Origin: Roseateles sp. DAIF2
Lineage (GTDB): Bacteria; Pseudomonadota; Gammaproteobacteria; Burkholderiales; Burkholderiaceae_C
Assembly (NCBI RefSeq): GCF_015624425.1
Contig: NZ_CP049919.1
Coordinates: forward strand, 2,542,001 to 2,606,000
Reading direction: 5' to 3'
DNA length: 64,000 bases
Shown here: piece after piece, positions 1 through 10,644 of the stretch
How the letters are laid out: each line of letters begins with the position of its first letter
Position numbering within the stretch: the first letter of the stretch is position 1
Translations under genes and position numbers: made by a program
Notes under the pieces: generated by a model
What the model saw: the letters and a program-made list of their open reading frames with translations, nothing else
Databases searched by the model: none
Told to the model about the DNA's origin: nothing

Positions 1-285
1 TCGCTGAACAGCCTGGCGCCCTTTGGCCTCCTGGTCAGCTTCGGCAATGCCTCGGGCTTCGCGCCGCCGCTGCAGCTGGGCCAGCTGGCGGCCAAGGGCT
101 CGCTCTATGTGACGCGGCCGACCCTGTTCACCCATCTGAGCTCGCGCGAGATCACGCAGGAGATGGCCGACGACCTGTTTGCGGTGGTGGGCAGCGGCGC
201 GGTGAAGATCCATGTCGAGCAGCGCTATCCGCTCGAGCAGATCGTCCAGGCGCATCGGGACCTGGAGGCCCGCAAGACCATCGGT

Positions 286-306
<21 letters not shown>
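1..306 (+). CDS. NADPH:quinone oxidoreductase, C-terminal part (5' end outside window)
   Basis: The reading frame is open from the first base and ends in TGA at 304-306, giving the last 101 residues of a medium-chain dehydrogenase/reductase. The segment [14 protein letters not shown], the late VTRPTLFTH stretch and the ending TIGSGVLLV match the C-terminus of Qor-type NADPH:quinone reductases, which reduce quinones one electron at a time in the cytoplasm. The nucleotide-binding core and the start are upstream of the window. The 3' end overlaps the convergent histidine kinase gene by 21 bases. Confidence 0.85.
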
Positions 307-1848
<1,542 letters not shown>

Positions 1849-1897
1849 TGTCGCCGCTGGCGCGTGACAGGCCCTCGGGATTTTCGCGCTGTCGTGT

Positions 1898-2683
1898 TCA
1901 GTCCATCACGGCGGCGCGGTATGCATGCCAGCTCGCATGGCCCAGCAGCGGGCCGACCAGCAGCAGGCCGGCGAAGCCCGGCAGCAGGGCCAGCAGCACC
2001 AGGGCGGTGATCAGCGCCCCCCACCAGAGCATCACCCCGGTCTGGGTCAGCACCAGGCGCAGGCTGGTCAGGGCGGCGCTGACCGCATCGGTGGGCCGGT
2101 CCAAGAGCATCGGCATCGCGACCACGCTGATGCCGAAGATCAGACCGGCGAACAGCGCGCCGACCGCCAGATAGGCGAGGACGAAGCCCAGGTTCTCCGG
2201 ATCCAGCAACAGCTTCCACAGCGAGCCGCCGAAGTCCGGCATGCCGTCGAAGCTGACCGCAAACACCACCAGGGCCGCGCGGCCCCACAGCATCTCCAGG
2301 ATCAGCAGCACGAAGCCGAACAGCGCCAGCTGCGGCAGCCGGCTCTCCCAGGCCAGCAGCGAGTCGCCCAGATCGGGCGCCTCGCCGCGCTCCAGGCGCT
2401 GGCTGACCTGGTACAGGCCCAGACAGAGGAAAGGCCCCATCAGCAGGAAGCCGGCCGACAGCGCCAGGGTGTAGGCCGGCGCATGGCGGAACACCGCCAG
2501 CAGGGCCCAGCCCATCGCCATGAAGCAGGCACCATAGAACAGGCCGATGCCCGGCGCGCGGCGCAGGTCGCGCCAACCGGCGGCCAGCCAGCGCAGCGGG
2601 TCGCCAAAGCGCAGGGCGCGCAGCGGGATGTCGAAGGCGGTCGGCGGATGCCGTCCGTCGGCCGGTGGTTCGATCGGGGCCAT
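1898..2683 (-). CDS. DUF2189 integral membrane protein
   Basis: A 261-residue polytopic membrane protein with about six hydrophobic segments between residues 45 and 255. The N-terminal cytoplasmic stretch (IPLRALRFGDPLRWLAAGWRD is its core) followed by GIGLFYG and a second membrane block is the pattern of the DUF2189 family, whose function is not known to me. It lies 39 bases downstream of lspA on the same strand and may be cotranscribed with it. An inverted repeat GGCGCA/TGCGCC abuts its ATG at 2684-2701. Confidence 0.8.
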   Translation of the reverse strand: MAPIEPPADGRHPPTAFDIPLRALRFGDPLRWLAAGWRDLRRAPGIGLFYGACFMAMGWALLAVFRHAPAYTLALSAGFLLMGPFLCLGLYQVSQRLERGEAPDLGDSLLAWESRLPQLALFGFVLLILEMLWGRAALVVFAVSFDGMPDFGGSLWKLLLDPENLGFVLAYLAVGALFAGLIFGISVVAMPMLLDRPTDAVSAALTSLRLVLTQTGVMLWWGALITALVLLALLPGFAGLLLVGPLLGHASWHAYRAAVMD

Positions 2684-2722
2684 GGCGCAATCTAGTGCGC
2701 CGCGGCCCCGCGACCAAGGGGG

Positions 2723-3217
2723 TTAGCCCTTGCGCACGCGGCGCAGCTCGTCCCAGATCAGCAGGATCGCGCCGACCGTGATCGCGCTGTCGGCGATGTT
2801 GAAGGAGGGGAAGTACCAGCCGCCCCAGTGGACCTGGATGAAATCGACCACATAGCCGTGCAGCAGGCGGTCCACCACATTGCCGATCGCGCCGCCCAGG
2901 ATCAGGGACAGCGCGCTGGCGAACAGGGTCTGCTGGCCGTGGCGGCGCAGCATCCAGGTGATGAAGATCGTCGCGACGACGCCCAGGCCGACGAAGAACC
3001 AGCGCTGCCAGCCCGAGGCGCCGGCCAGGAAGCTGAAGGCGGCGCCGGTGTTGTGCACCCGCACGACATTGAAGAAGCTGGTGACGAAGCGGCTGTCGCC
3101 GAGCTGGAAATGGCCCAGGATCAGGGTTTTGCTGAACTGGTCCAGCACGATGATCAGCAGGGCGATGCCCAGCCATTGCAGCAGGCGGGGCGACGAGGCG
3201 GAAGATGACTTTGACAT
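2723..3217 (-). CDS. lspA: Lipoprotein signal peptidase (signal peptidase II)
   Basis: A 164-residue inner-membrane aspartyl protease with four hydrophobic segments. It removes signal peptides from diacylglyceryl-modified prolipoproteins. Conserved family blocks are present: VHNTGAAFS at 54-62, GNVVDR at 112-117 with catalytic Asp116, and FNIADSA at 139-145 with catalytic Asp143. Length is normal. It usually follows ileS in proteobacteria; here a small plus-strand gene and a terminator separate ileS from lspA, so lspA must have its own promoter in the 153-base divergent region 3218-3370. Lipoproteins elsewhere in the window, such as the HlyD adaptor, would be its substrates. Confidence 0.97.
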   Translation of the reverse strand: MSKSSSASSPRLLQWLGIALLIIVLDQFSKTLILGHFQLGDSRFVTSFFNVVRVHNTGAAFSFLAGASGWQRWFFVGLGVVATIFITWMLRRHGQQTLFASALSLILGGAIGNVVDRLLHGYVVDFIQVHWGGWYFPSFNIADSAITVGAILLIWDELRRVRKG

Positions 3218-3370
3218 GAAAAAGGCACGGAGTGCTCAAACCTGGGCGCTACTGTAGCCGCTCGCTTGCCGCCGGCCGGTTTCAGGAGTAGAAGAAAACC
3301 TCGTCGTGCCGTGCGACGCGTGGTGCTGCCGCAGACATCGACACCGGACCCGACCAAAGGAGCTCCTCCC

Positions 3371-3880
3371 ATGCGCAAACGCATCTACTGGCTGCTGCCG
3401 GACCTGGACAGTGCCACCAAGACCATGAACGAGCTGCTGCTGGCCCGCATCAGCGAATACCACATCCATTTCGCGGCGCGCGAGGGTGCGGACATGACGG
3501 GACTGCATCCGGCCAACTTCCTGCAGACCTCGGACGTGATCGAAGCGGCCCAGCGCGGCATGCTCTTGGGCGCGGGCGTGGGGGCGGCGATGGGCGTCGT
3601 CGGCGCCTATGTGCTGGCCGGCCTGGCGGCGCCGGCGGCGATCGTGATCGCGCTGGCGGTGCTGGGCTCGGTGCTGGGCACCTGGTGGTCCAGCATGATC
3701 GGCAGCTCGACGCCGAGCCGGCGCCTGCGCCGTTTCGCCGACGCCATCGCGGCGGGCCAGTACCTGCTGATGGTCGATGTGCCGCGCTCGCGCGTCGCGC
3801 AGATCGAGGAGCTGCTGCAGCGCACCCATCCGGAGGCGCATTTCGAGGGCGTCGAACCGAACGTTCCGGCCTTCCCCTGA
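3371..3880 (+). CDS. Small membrane protein, DUF1269-like, glycine-rich
   Basis: A 169-residue protein. The N-terminal part (MRKRIYWLLPD onward) is soluble. A glycine/alanine-rich double hydrophobic segment spans about residues 58-115 and a soluble tail (LLMVDVPRSRVAQIEELL) follows. The layout resembles DUF1269/glycine-zipper proteins that fold back into the membrane; function unknown. The start at 3371 is preferred over upstream in-frame codons because AAAGGAGCTCCTCCC places a strong AGGAG ribosome site just before it. The gene stands alone on the plus strand inside the otherwise minus-strand ribF-ileS-lspA group and ends at a strong bidirectional terminator. Confidence 0.75.
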   Translation: MRKRIYWLLPDLDSATKTMNELLLARISEYHIHFAAREGADMTGLHPANFLQTSDVIEAAQRGMLLGAGVGAAMGVVGAYVLAGLAAPAAIVIALAVLGSVLGTWWSSMIGSSTPSRRLRRFADAIAAGQYLLMVDVPRSRVAQIEELLQRTHPEAHFEGVEPNVPAFP

Positions 3881-3900
3881 GCTCGGGCTCAGCCGGAAAC

Positions 3901-3928
3901 AACAAGGGGCGCCGTGGCGCCCCTTGTT
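3901..3928. terminator. Bidirectional rho-independent terminator
   Basis: A perfect 13-bp inverted repeat (AACAAGGGGCGCC / GGCGCCCCTTGTT) separated by GT. T-rich sequence follows on both strands (TCGTTTCG on plus, GTTTCC on minus). It sits between the convergent ends of the small membrane protein gene (3880) and ileS (3937), so it can stop transcription from both sides. Confidence 0.88.
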
Positions 3929-3936
3929 TCGTTTCG

Positions 3937-6768
3937 TCAGGCCACCGTGCGGGTCTCGCCGTCGCCGTGCAGATTGCTGTCGCAGCGCCCGCACAGGGTC
4001 GGGTGCGCCGGATTCGCGCCGACATCGGCGCGGTAATGCCAGCAGCGCTCGCACTTGGCATGGGTCGAGGGCGTCACCGTCACGCTCAACTCGTCCGCGG
4101 CCACCAGGCTGGCGGCCGAGGTGATCAGCACGAACTTCAGGTCCTCGCCCAGGCTCTGCAGCAGGGCCAGGTCCTCGGCATTGACGCCCAGGGTGACCTC
4201 GGCTTGCAGCGAAGAGCCGATCGCGCCGGTGGTGCGCACCTCCTCGATCGCCTTGTTGACGGCGTCGCGGATCTCGTGGATGCGGTTCCACTTGGCCGTC
4301 AGCTCGCTGGCCGGCGCGTCGAAGGTCCAGTAGGTCTCGGTGAAGATGGTCTGGCCACCGTTGAAGACCTTCCAGGCCTCCTCGGCGGTGAAGCTGAGGA
4401 AGGGCGCCATCCAGCGCAGCATCGCGTTCGTGATGTGCCACAGCGCGGTCTGGGCCGAGCGGCGCGCCAGCGACTTTGGCGCGGTCGTGTAGAGGCGGTC
4501 CTTCAGCACGTCCAGGTAGAAGGCGCCCAGGTCCTCGGAGCAGTAGACCTGCAGCTTGGCGACGACCGGGTGGAACTCGTACTTCTGGTAATGCGCCAGG
4601 ATCTCGGCCTGGAACTCGGCCGCGCGCGCCAGCGCATAGCGGTCGGCCTCCAGCAGCTGCTCCAGCGGCACGGCGTCCTTGGCCGCGTCGAAGTCCGAGG
4701 TGTTGGCCAGCAGGAAGCGCAGGGTGTTGCGGATGCGGCGATAGCCGTCCACCACGCGGGCCAGGATCTTGTCGTCGCCGGCGATGTCGCCCGAGTAGTC
4801 GGAGGCGGCCACCCACAGGCGGATGATCTCGGCGCCCAGCTTCTTGCTGGTGTCCTGCGGGTCCACGCCATTGCCCTTGGACTTGCTCATCTTGTGGCCC
4901 TTGCTGTCCACGGTGAAGCCGTGGGTCAAGAGGCCCTTGTAGGGCGCGCGGCCGTTGATGGCGCAGGAGATCAGCAGCGAGCTGTGGAACCAGCCGCGAT
5001 GTTGGTCATGACCTTCCAGGTAGAGGTCGGCCTCGGGACCGCTCTCGTGCGCGGCGCCCAGATGGCTGCCCTTCAGCACATGCTGGAAGGTGGAGCCGGA
5101 ATCGAACCAGACGTCCAGGATGTCCTGGCCCTTGCTGTAGGCCTCCGCTTCCGCGCCCAGCCACTCGGCCGGGTCCAGCTTGGACCAGGCCTCGACGCCG
5201 CCGGCCTCGACCAGCTGCGCGGCGCGCTCGATGAACTCCAGCGTGTTCGGATGCGGCTGGCCGGTGTCCTTGTGCAGGAAGATCGGCAGCGGCACGCCCC
5301 AGCTGCGCTGGCGCGAGATGCACCAGTCGGGCCGGCCGGCGATCATGTCGCGCAGGCGCGCCTGGCCGTTCTCGGGGTAGAAGCTGGTCGCCTCGATCGC
5401 CTCCAGCGCGGTCTGGCGCAGGGTCTTGGGCGCCTTGTCGACGGTGAACACACCTTCGCCTTCATCCATGCGCACGAACCATTGCGCCGCGGCACGGTAG
5501 ATCACCGGGCTCTTGTGGCGCCAGCAATGCGGGTAGCTGTGCATCAGCTTGCTGTGCGCCATCAGGCGGCCGGCGTTCTGCAGCGCCTCGGCGATCACCG
5601 CATTGGCCTTCCAGATATGTTGGCCAGCGAACAGCGGCAGCTCGGCCGCGTAGACGCCGTTGCCCTGCACCGGGTTCAGGATGTCCTTGAACGCCAGGCC
5701 ATGGCTGACGCAGCTGTTGAAGTCGTCCAGGCCATAGGCCGGGGCCGAGTGCACGATGCCGGTGCCGTCGTCGGCGGTGGCATAGTCGGCCAGATACACC
5801 GGGCTCTCGCGGTCGAAGCCGGGGTCCACATGGGCCAGCGGATGCTTGAACTTCAGCAGCTCGAGCGACTTGCCCGGGGTGACGGCCACCACCTGGCCCT
5901 CGAGGCTCCAGCGCGCCAGGCATTTCTCGACCAGGGCCTCGGCCACGACGAAGTAGCCGCGCTCGGTCTCGACCAGCGCATAGGGCAGCTCGGGGTTCAG
6001 GTTCAGCGCCTGGTTGGCGGGAATGGTCCAGGGCGTCGTGGTCCAGATGACGGTGAAGGCATCCTTGGAAAGCGCAGCCAGGCCGAAGGCCGCGGCCAGC
6101 CTGGCCGGCTCTGCGCTCAGGAAGGCCACGTCGACGGCCGGGCTCTGCTTGTCGGCGTACTCGATCTCGAACTCGGCGAGCGACGAGCCACAGTCGAAGC
6201 ACCAGTAGACCGGCTTCAGGCCGCGGTAGACGAAGCCGCGCTCGAACAGGCGCTTGAGCACGCGGATCTCGCCGGCCTCGTTCTTGAAGTCCATCGTGCG
6301 ATAGGGCTTGTCCCAGTCGCCCAGCACGCCCAGGCGCTTGAAATCGGCGCGCTGCTGGTCGATCTGCTCGGTCGCGTAGGCGCGGCTCTTGGCCTGCACC
6401 TCGTCGCGCGGCAGGCCGCGGCCGTAGGTCTTCTCGATCTGGTTCTCGATCGGCAGGCCATGGCAGTCCCAGCCGGGGATATAGGCCGCGTCGAAGCCGT
6501 CCAGCTGGCGCGCCTTGACGATCATGTCCTTCAGGATCTTGTTGACCGCGTGACCCATGTGGATCTGGCCGTTCGCATAGGGCGGGCCGTCGTGCAGCAC
6601 GAACTTCGGCGCGCCGCAGCGCGCCTCGCGCAGGCGCTTGTAGAGGCCCTGGTCCTCCCAGTCTTTGACCCAGCCCGGCTCGCGCTTGGGTAGGTCGCCG
6701 CGCATCGGGAACGGGGTGTCGGGCAGGTTCAGGGTCGAACGGTAGTCTTTGTTGGCGGCGTCGGTCAT
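3937..6768 (-). CDS. ileS: Isoleucyl-tRNA synthetase
   Basis: A 943-residue class I aminoacyl-tRNA synthetase that charges tRNA-Ile. The HIGH signature is HMGH at 70-73 within [16 protein letters not shown] is at 626-630. The connective editing domain lies between them, with the [12 protein letters not shown] segment typical of IleRS. The C-terminus carries the zinc site CERC...CGRC (Cys906, 909, 926, 929) seen in bacterial-type IleRS. Full normal length. It lies 78 bases downstream of ribF on the same strand, the usual arrangement, and is followed by a strong terminator. Confidence 0.98.
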   Translation of the reverse strand: MTDAANKDYRSTLNLPDTPFPMRGDLPKREPGWVKDWEDQGLYKRLREARCGAPKFVLHDGPPYANGQIHMGHAVNKILKDMIVKARQLDGFDAAYIPGWDCHGLPIENQIEKTYGRGLPRDEVQAKSRAYATEQIDQQRADFKRLGVLGDWDKPYRTMDFKNEAGEIRVLKRLFERGFVYRGLKPVYWCFDCGSSLAEFEIEYADKQSPAVDVAFLSAEPARLAAAFGLAALSKDAFTVIWTTTPWTIPANQALNLNPELPYALVETERGYFVVAEALVEKCLARWSLEGQVVAVTPGKSLELLKFKHPLAHVDPGFDRESPVYLADYATADDGTGIVHSAPAYGLDDFNSCVSHGLAFKDILNPVQGNGVYAAELPLFAGQHIWKANAVIAEALQNAGRLMAHSKLMHSYPHCWRHKSPVIYRAAAQWFVRMDEGEGVFTVDKAPKTLRQTALEAIEATSFYPENGQARLRDMIAGRPDWCISRQRSWGVPLPIFLHKDTGQPHPNTLEFIERAAQLVEAGGVEAWSKLDPAEWLGAEAEAYSKGQDILDVWFDSGSTFQHVLKGSHLGAAHESGPEADLYLEGHDQHRGWFHSSLLISCAINGRAPYKGLLTHGFTVDSKGHKMSKSKGNGVDPQDTSKKLGAEIIRLWVAASDYSGDIAGDDKILARVVDGYRRIRNTLRFLLANTSDFDAAKDAVPLEQLLEADRYALARAAEFQAEILAHYQKYEFHPVVAKLQVYCSEDLGAFYLDVLKDRLYTTAPKSLARRSAQTALWHITNAMLRWMAPFLSFTAEEAWKVFNGGQTIFTETYWTFDAPASELTAKWNRIHEIRDAVNKAIEEVRTTGAIGSSLQAEVTLGVNAEDLALLQSLGEDLKFVLITSAASLVAADELSVTVTPSTHAKCERCWHYRADVGANPAHPTLCGRCDSNLHGDGETRTVA

Positions 6769-6846
6769 GGCAGCAACGGCAATGGGTGGGCAGACTGCGG
6801 GCGTCTGCGTGAAGCGTGGGGCGGAGGGAGGCGCGCGCGCAGCGCT

Positions 6847-7881
6847 TCAAATTCGGTCGCGCGTGGTCTGGCGACTGACCTTGACGTAGGACGCTGCATG
6901 GGCGGCCAGGTAGGCGCGCGCCTCGGCCACGTCGCGGGCAATCGCGGCGGTCAGGGCCGGCAGGCCCTCGAAGCGGGCCTCGTCTCGCAGTTTGTGCAGC
7001 AGTTCCACGCGCACGAGTTTACCGTAGGCCCCGTCCGAACCCAGTTCGGCCGGCCAGTCCAGGCAATGGACCTCCAGCAGGATGCGCCCGGCCTGCTCGA
7101 CCGTCGGCCGCACGCCCAGCGAGGCCACACCGTCCAGCGGCGTTCCGGCCAGGCCCTGCACGCGCACCGCGTAGATGCCATGGGCGGCCGACTTGCCGTG
7201 CGGGAAGCGCAGGTTCAGGGTGCGAAAACCGTCGCCCGCGCCGGCCGCCGATTCGTTCAGCGAGCGGCCCAGCTTCTGGCCATGCACCACATGGCCGGAG
7301 ATCGAATAGGGTCGGCCCAGCAGCCGGGTCGCGGTCTCCATGTCGCCGGCGCCCAGGGCCTCGCGCACCGCCGAGCTGCTGACGCGCAGGCCATGCACCT
7401 CGTAGCTCATCATGCGCGCGACATCGAAGCCCTCGCGCGCGCCGGCGGCGTCCAGGGTGGCGTAGTCGCCCTGGCGCTTGGCGCCGAAGCGGAAATCGTC
7501 GCCGACCAGCACATAGCGCGTGGCCAGGCCGTCGACCAGCACCCGGCGGATGAAGTCCTGCGCCGGCAGCGAGGCCAGCGCCTCGTCGAAGCGCAGCACC
7601 ACGACCTGGTCGATGCCGCAGCGCGAAAGCTCCTGCAGCTTGTCGCGCAGGGTGGCGATGCGCGCCGGTGCCAGCTCGGGCTTGCTTAAGCGGGCGGCGA
7701 AGAAGTCGCGCGGATGCGGCTCGAAGGTCAGCACGCAGGTCGGCAGGCCGCGGTGCTGGGCCTCGGAGCGCAGCAGCGCCAGCATGGCCTGATGCCCGCG
7801 GTGCACGCCGTCGAAGTTGCCAATGGTCAGCGCGCAAGCGGGCGCGATGCCGGGATGGTGGAAGCCGCGGAAAACCTGCAT
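6847..7881 (-). CDS. ribF: Bifunctional riboflavin kinase / FAD synthetase
   Basis: A 344-residue cytoplasmic enzyme making FMN from riboflavin and then FAD. The N-terminal nucleotidyltransferase domain starts with TIGNFDGVHRGH at 19-30 and includes the GDDFRFGAKRQGD block. The C-terminal flavokinase domain has the GRPYSISGHVVHGQKLGR segment and a conserved late PVE-like block (LLEVHCLDW). Normal length. It is the first gene of the ribF-ileS unit. The short alkaline C-terminal tail (QTTRDRI) is not a known motif. Confidence 0.96.
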   Translation of the reverse strand: MQVFRGFHHPGIAPACALTIGNFDGVHRGHQAMLALLRSEAQHRGLPTCVLTFEPHPRDFFAARLSKPELAPARIATLRDKLQELSRCGIDQVVVLRFDEALASLPAQDFIRRVLVDGLATRYVLVGDDFRFGAKRQGDYATLDAAGAREGFDVARMMSYEVHGLRVSSSAVREALGAGDMETATRLLGRPYSISGHVVHGQKLGRSLNESAAGAGDGFRTLNLRFPHGKSAAHGIYAVRVQGLAGTPLDGVASLGVRPTVEQAGRILLEVHCLDWPAELGSDGAYGKLVRVELLHKLRDEARFEGLPALTAAIARDVAEARAYLAAHAASYVKVSRQTTRDRI

Positions 7882-7928
7882 GGGCGCCGATTATCTCCGC
7901 GCCGCCAAGCCCTGGCCGGCGGACGGCT

Positions 7929-9758
7929 TCAGGCGGGCTGCGGCTGGCGCAGATGGCGCTGCACCATCGCCAGCAGATCGGCCATCTCGAAGGGCTTGAC
8001 CAGGTAGTCGTCCATGCCGGCATCCAGGCAGCGCTGGCGGTCGCTGTTCACCGCGCTGGCGGTCAGCGCGACGATGGGCAGCGGCGTCAGGCCCTGGCGG
8101 CGCTCATGCGCGCGCCAGCTCTGGGTGGCCTCAAAACCGTCCAGCTCGGGCATCTGGCAGTCCATCAGCACCAGGTCGTAGGCGCCGGCCTTCATGCGCT
8201 CCAGCGCCTGCAGCCCGTCCTCGGCCTGGTCCACCGCCAGGCCGAAGCGCTCCAGCATGCTGGCCGCGACCAGCAGGTTGACCGGGCTGTCGTCGACCAG
8301 CAGCACCCGGCCCGCCAGCCGCGGCAGTGTGAGCGGCGCAGGCTCCGGGCCGCTCGGCCGCGCGTCGGCGCAGACCTGCAGCGGCAGCGTGAACTCGAAG
8401 GTCGAGCCCTGGCCCGGGCTCGAGCAGCAGCGCAGATCGCCGCCCATCGCCCGCGCCAGCTCGCGCGAGATCGTCAGGCCCAGGCCGGTGCCCTCGGGGC
8501 GGGGCGACTGCAGCCGGTAGCTGCGCTCGGCCTGCTCGAAGGGGGCGAACACGCGCTCCATCTGGTCGGCCGGGATGCCCTCGCCGGTGTCGCGCACCGC
8601 GAAGCGCAGCAGGGTGCCGGCGCGCATGTCCAGCACCGTGCCGACCTCGACCGTGACGCTGCCGGCCTCGGTGAACTTGATTGCGTTGCCGACCAGGTTG
8701 TGCAGCACCTGCTTGATGCGCGCCGCATCGCCGACCACGCAGCCGGGCAGGGTGGGGCTGCACTGCAGCCGGAAGTCCAGCCCCTTCTCGCGCGCGCCCG
8801 CGGCCAGCAGCTGGCAGACATCGTCGACTGCCTCGCGCAGCTGCAGCGCGGCCGGCTCGATCACCAGCTTGCCGGATTCGATGCGCGCCAGGTCCAGGAT
8901 GTCGTTGATCAGGGTCAGCAGATGGCGGCCGGAGCGGCGCACGATATGCACCTGCTCGCGCTGCTCGGGCGCCAGCTCGCTGCGCTCCAGCAGCTGGGTG
9001 ATGCCCAGGATGCCGTTCAGCGGGGTGCGGATTTCGTGGCTCATCATCGCGACGAAGCGGCTCTTGCTGCTGCTGTTGCGCTCGGCCGATTGCAGGGCCT
9101 GCTCGCGCTGCTCGGCGATCCAGGCGTTCTCGAAGCGCAGGCGCAGCAGCTCGCCGTGGCGCGCCTGTACGCGGCGCGATTCGAACAGCGAGACGCCCAG
9201 GAACAGGCTCAACCCGGCGGCGACGAACAGGTCCGCCGGCCTGCCCAGGCTCAGGTGGTAGGCCAGCAGCGGCGCGAAGGCCAGGGTCGAGAACAGCAGA
9301 TGGGCGCGCCAGACGCTGCCCAGCGAGAACAGGCTGATCGCGCCCAGGCCGACCAGGCTGGCCAGGATGATGCCGTCAAGTTCCGGCAGGGCCGGGCTGT
9401 GGAACCACCAGCCTAGCGCGCCCCAGCTCAGCGCATCCAGCGCCAGCAGCGCCATGTAGCGCCGCTGCCAGGCGGCGTGCTGGCCCGGGGCCGGGCGGGC
9501 GCGGCGGAACTGCAGCACATCCAGGCAGCGCAGCGCGCTGATCAGCGCTCGGGCGCCCAGCCAGCCCAGCAGCAGGCCATGCGGCAGGTGCGGCCACAGC
9601 CATATGACCGGGAAGCAGCAGAACAGCAGCCCCACGGCCGTCGGGGCCGGGGTCATGTCATACAGCGCGGCGAGGCTCTCGGCGCCCACCTGCTGGGCGA
9701 TCCGATCCGCTTGCGCCGCGTTCCCTCCATCCTCTTGGGGTTCGGCGCTTGTCATCAT
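7929..9758 (-). CDS. Membrane hybrid sensor histidine kinase with receiver
   Basis: About 609 residues. The N-terminal third has five or six hydrophobic segments and no obvious periplasmic sensor loop, so it may sense within the membrane. A short coiled coil leads into HisKA with His241 in MMSHEIRTP, then HATPase (NLVGNAIKF, DTGEGIP, GTGLGL), then a C-terminal receiver (VLLVDDS; phosphoacceptor Asp near 533 in LVLMDCQMP; switch lysine in YLVKPF). The paired ATG codons at 9755-9758 are preferred; a TTG three codons upstream is the only longer alternative, and neither has a clear ribosome site. The receiver would pass phosphate to an HPt protein not encoded next to it. Confidence 0.9.
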   Translation of the reverse strand: MMTSAEPQEDGGNAAQADRIAQQVGAESLAALYDMTPAPTAVGLLFCCFPVIWLWPHLPHGLLLGWLGARALISALRCLDVLQFRRARPAPGQHAAWQRRYMALLALDALSWGALGWWFHSPALPELDGIILASLVGLGAISLFSLGSVWRAHLLFSTLAFAPLLAYHLSLGRPADLFVAAGLSLFLGVSLFESRRVQARHGELLRLRFENAWIAEQREQALQSAERNSSSKSRFVAMMSHEIRTPLNGILGITQLLERSELAPEQREQVHIVRRSGRHLLTLINDILDLARIESGKLVIEPAALQLREAVDDVCQLLAAGAREKGLDFRLQCSPTLPGCVVGDAARIKQVLHNLVGNAIKFTEAGSVTVEVGTVLDMRAGTLLRFAVRDTGEGIPADQMERVFAPFEQAERSYRLQSPRPEGTGLGLTISRELARAMGGDLRCCSSPGQGSTFEFTLPLQVCADARPSGPEPAPLTLPRLAGRVLLVDDSPVNLLVAASMLERFGLAVDQAEDGLQALERMKAGAYDLVLMDCQMPELDGFEATQSWRAHERRQGLTPLPIVALTASAVNSDRQRCLDAGMDDYLVKPFEMADLLAMVQRHLRQPQPA

Positions 9759-9892
9759 TTTTGTCAATCAACCAACGACGGGGCCTTCTGTCTCGAAGGC
9801 TCCCACAGATCGCGGTTCTACCGGCTCGGCATGACAAAACGCCTAGGATCAACCCTGGAGCGTGGTGCGCTCGCTGCAAAGAGAGAACAAAG

Positions 9893-9908
9893 CTAGGGCA
9901 TGCCCTAG
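9893..9908 (-). terminator. Perfect palindrome, likely rsuA terminator
   Basis: CTAGGGCATGCCCTAG is a perfect 16-bp palindrome beginning 6 bases past the rsuA stop codon on the minus strand. Read in the rsuA direction it forms a 6-bp stem with a CATG loop, followed by CTTTGTTCTCTCTTTG. The stem is short and the T tract interrupted, so it is a plausible rather than certain terminator. A palindromic protein site is the alternative. Confidence 0.5.
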
Positions 9909-9914
9909 GTGCTG

Positions 9915-10637
9915 CTAGGCCTGCGACCAGATCAGCGCGGGGCTCGCCACCCAGGTCCAGGCGCCGGGCGCGAGATCGGCCGGCAGGGCCAGCGCGCCGA
10001 AGCTCGGGCGATGCAGGGCCTCGACCCGGTTGCCGACCGCGGCCACCATGCGCTTGACCTGGTGGTACTTGCCCTCGGTCAGGGTCAGGCGCAGCAACTG
10101 CTCACCGGTGGCCTCGGCGGCCTCGGCCCGGGTGAACTCGGGCTTGTGGTGCGGCTTGGGGTCGGGCTCGCGCAGCTCCACGCCGGCCAGCAACTGGGCC
10201 ACCTGCTCGGCCGTCACAGGATGCTTGCAGCGCGCCTCGTAGACCTTGGGCACATGGTGCTTGGGGCTGGTCAGCTTGTGGATCAGCGCGCCGTCGTCGG
10301 TCAGCAGCAAGAGGCCCGTGGTGTCCTCGTCGAGCCGGCCGACCGGCTGCACATTGCGCTCGCGCAGCGGCGCCGGCAGCAGGCTCATCACGCTGGGGTG
10401 ATGCTTGGGCTTTTGCGAGCATTCGTAGCCGGCGGGCTTGTGCAGCAGGATCAGAGCCTTCTCGTAATAGGGCCAGGTCTTGCCGCCAACCTCGAAGACC
10501 AGGCCCTCGGGCGAGAAATCGGCATCGGGGTCGTCGACCACCTCGCCCTGCACGGACACCTCGCCATGCTGGATCAGTCCGGCGCACAGGCGACGGGTGC
10601 CGAAGCCTTGGGAAAAAAGAATCTGGGACAAACGCAT
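9915..10637 (-). CDS. rsuA: 16S rRNA pseudouridine(516) synthase
   Basis: 240 residues. RsuA isomerises U516 of 16S rRNA. The N-terminal S4-like RNA-binding domain (MRLSQILFSQGFGTRR) precedes the synthase domain with the family signature GRLDEDTTGLLLLT, catalytic Asp103, and the KYHQVKRM block near the C-terminus. The ATG at 10637 puts the S4 domain at the exact N-terminus; an upstream in-frame extension reads as non-conserved sequence. It lies 7 bases downstream of the P1 peptidase gene, probably in one transcript. Confidence 0.92.
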   Translation of the reverse strand: MRLSQILFSQGFGTRRLCAGLIQHGEVSVQGEVVDDPDADFSPEGLVFEVGGKTWPYYEKALILLHKPAGYECSQKPKHHPSVMSLLPAPLRERNVQPVGRLDEDTTGLLLLTDDGALIHKLTSPKHHVPKVYEARCKHPVTAEQVAQLLAGVELREPDPKPHHKPEFTRAEAAEATGEQLLRLTLTEGKYHQVKRMVAAVGNRVEALHRPSFGALALPADLAPGAWTWVASPALIWSQA

Positions 10638-10644
10638 GCCCGGA

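Noticed and set aside
2684..2701. Inverted repeat GGCGCA/TGCGCC between lspA and the DUF2189 gene as a terminator
   Set aside because: No T tract follows on the minus strand and it abuts the next start codon; more likely incidental or a weak structure.
3685..6693. A 1002-codon plus-strand open frame opposite ileS
   Set aside because: It is the antisense shadow of ileS in GC-rich DNA: Gln/Arg/Gly/Val-rich, no domain, no ribosome site.
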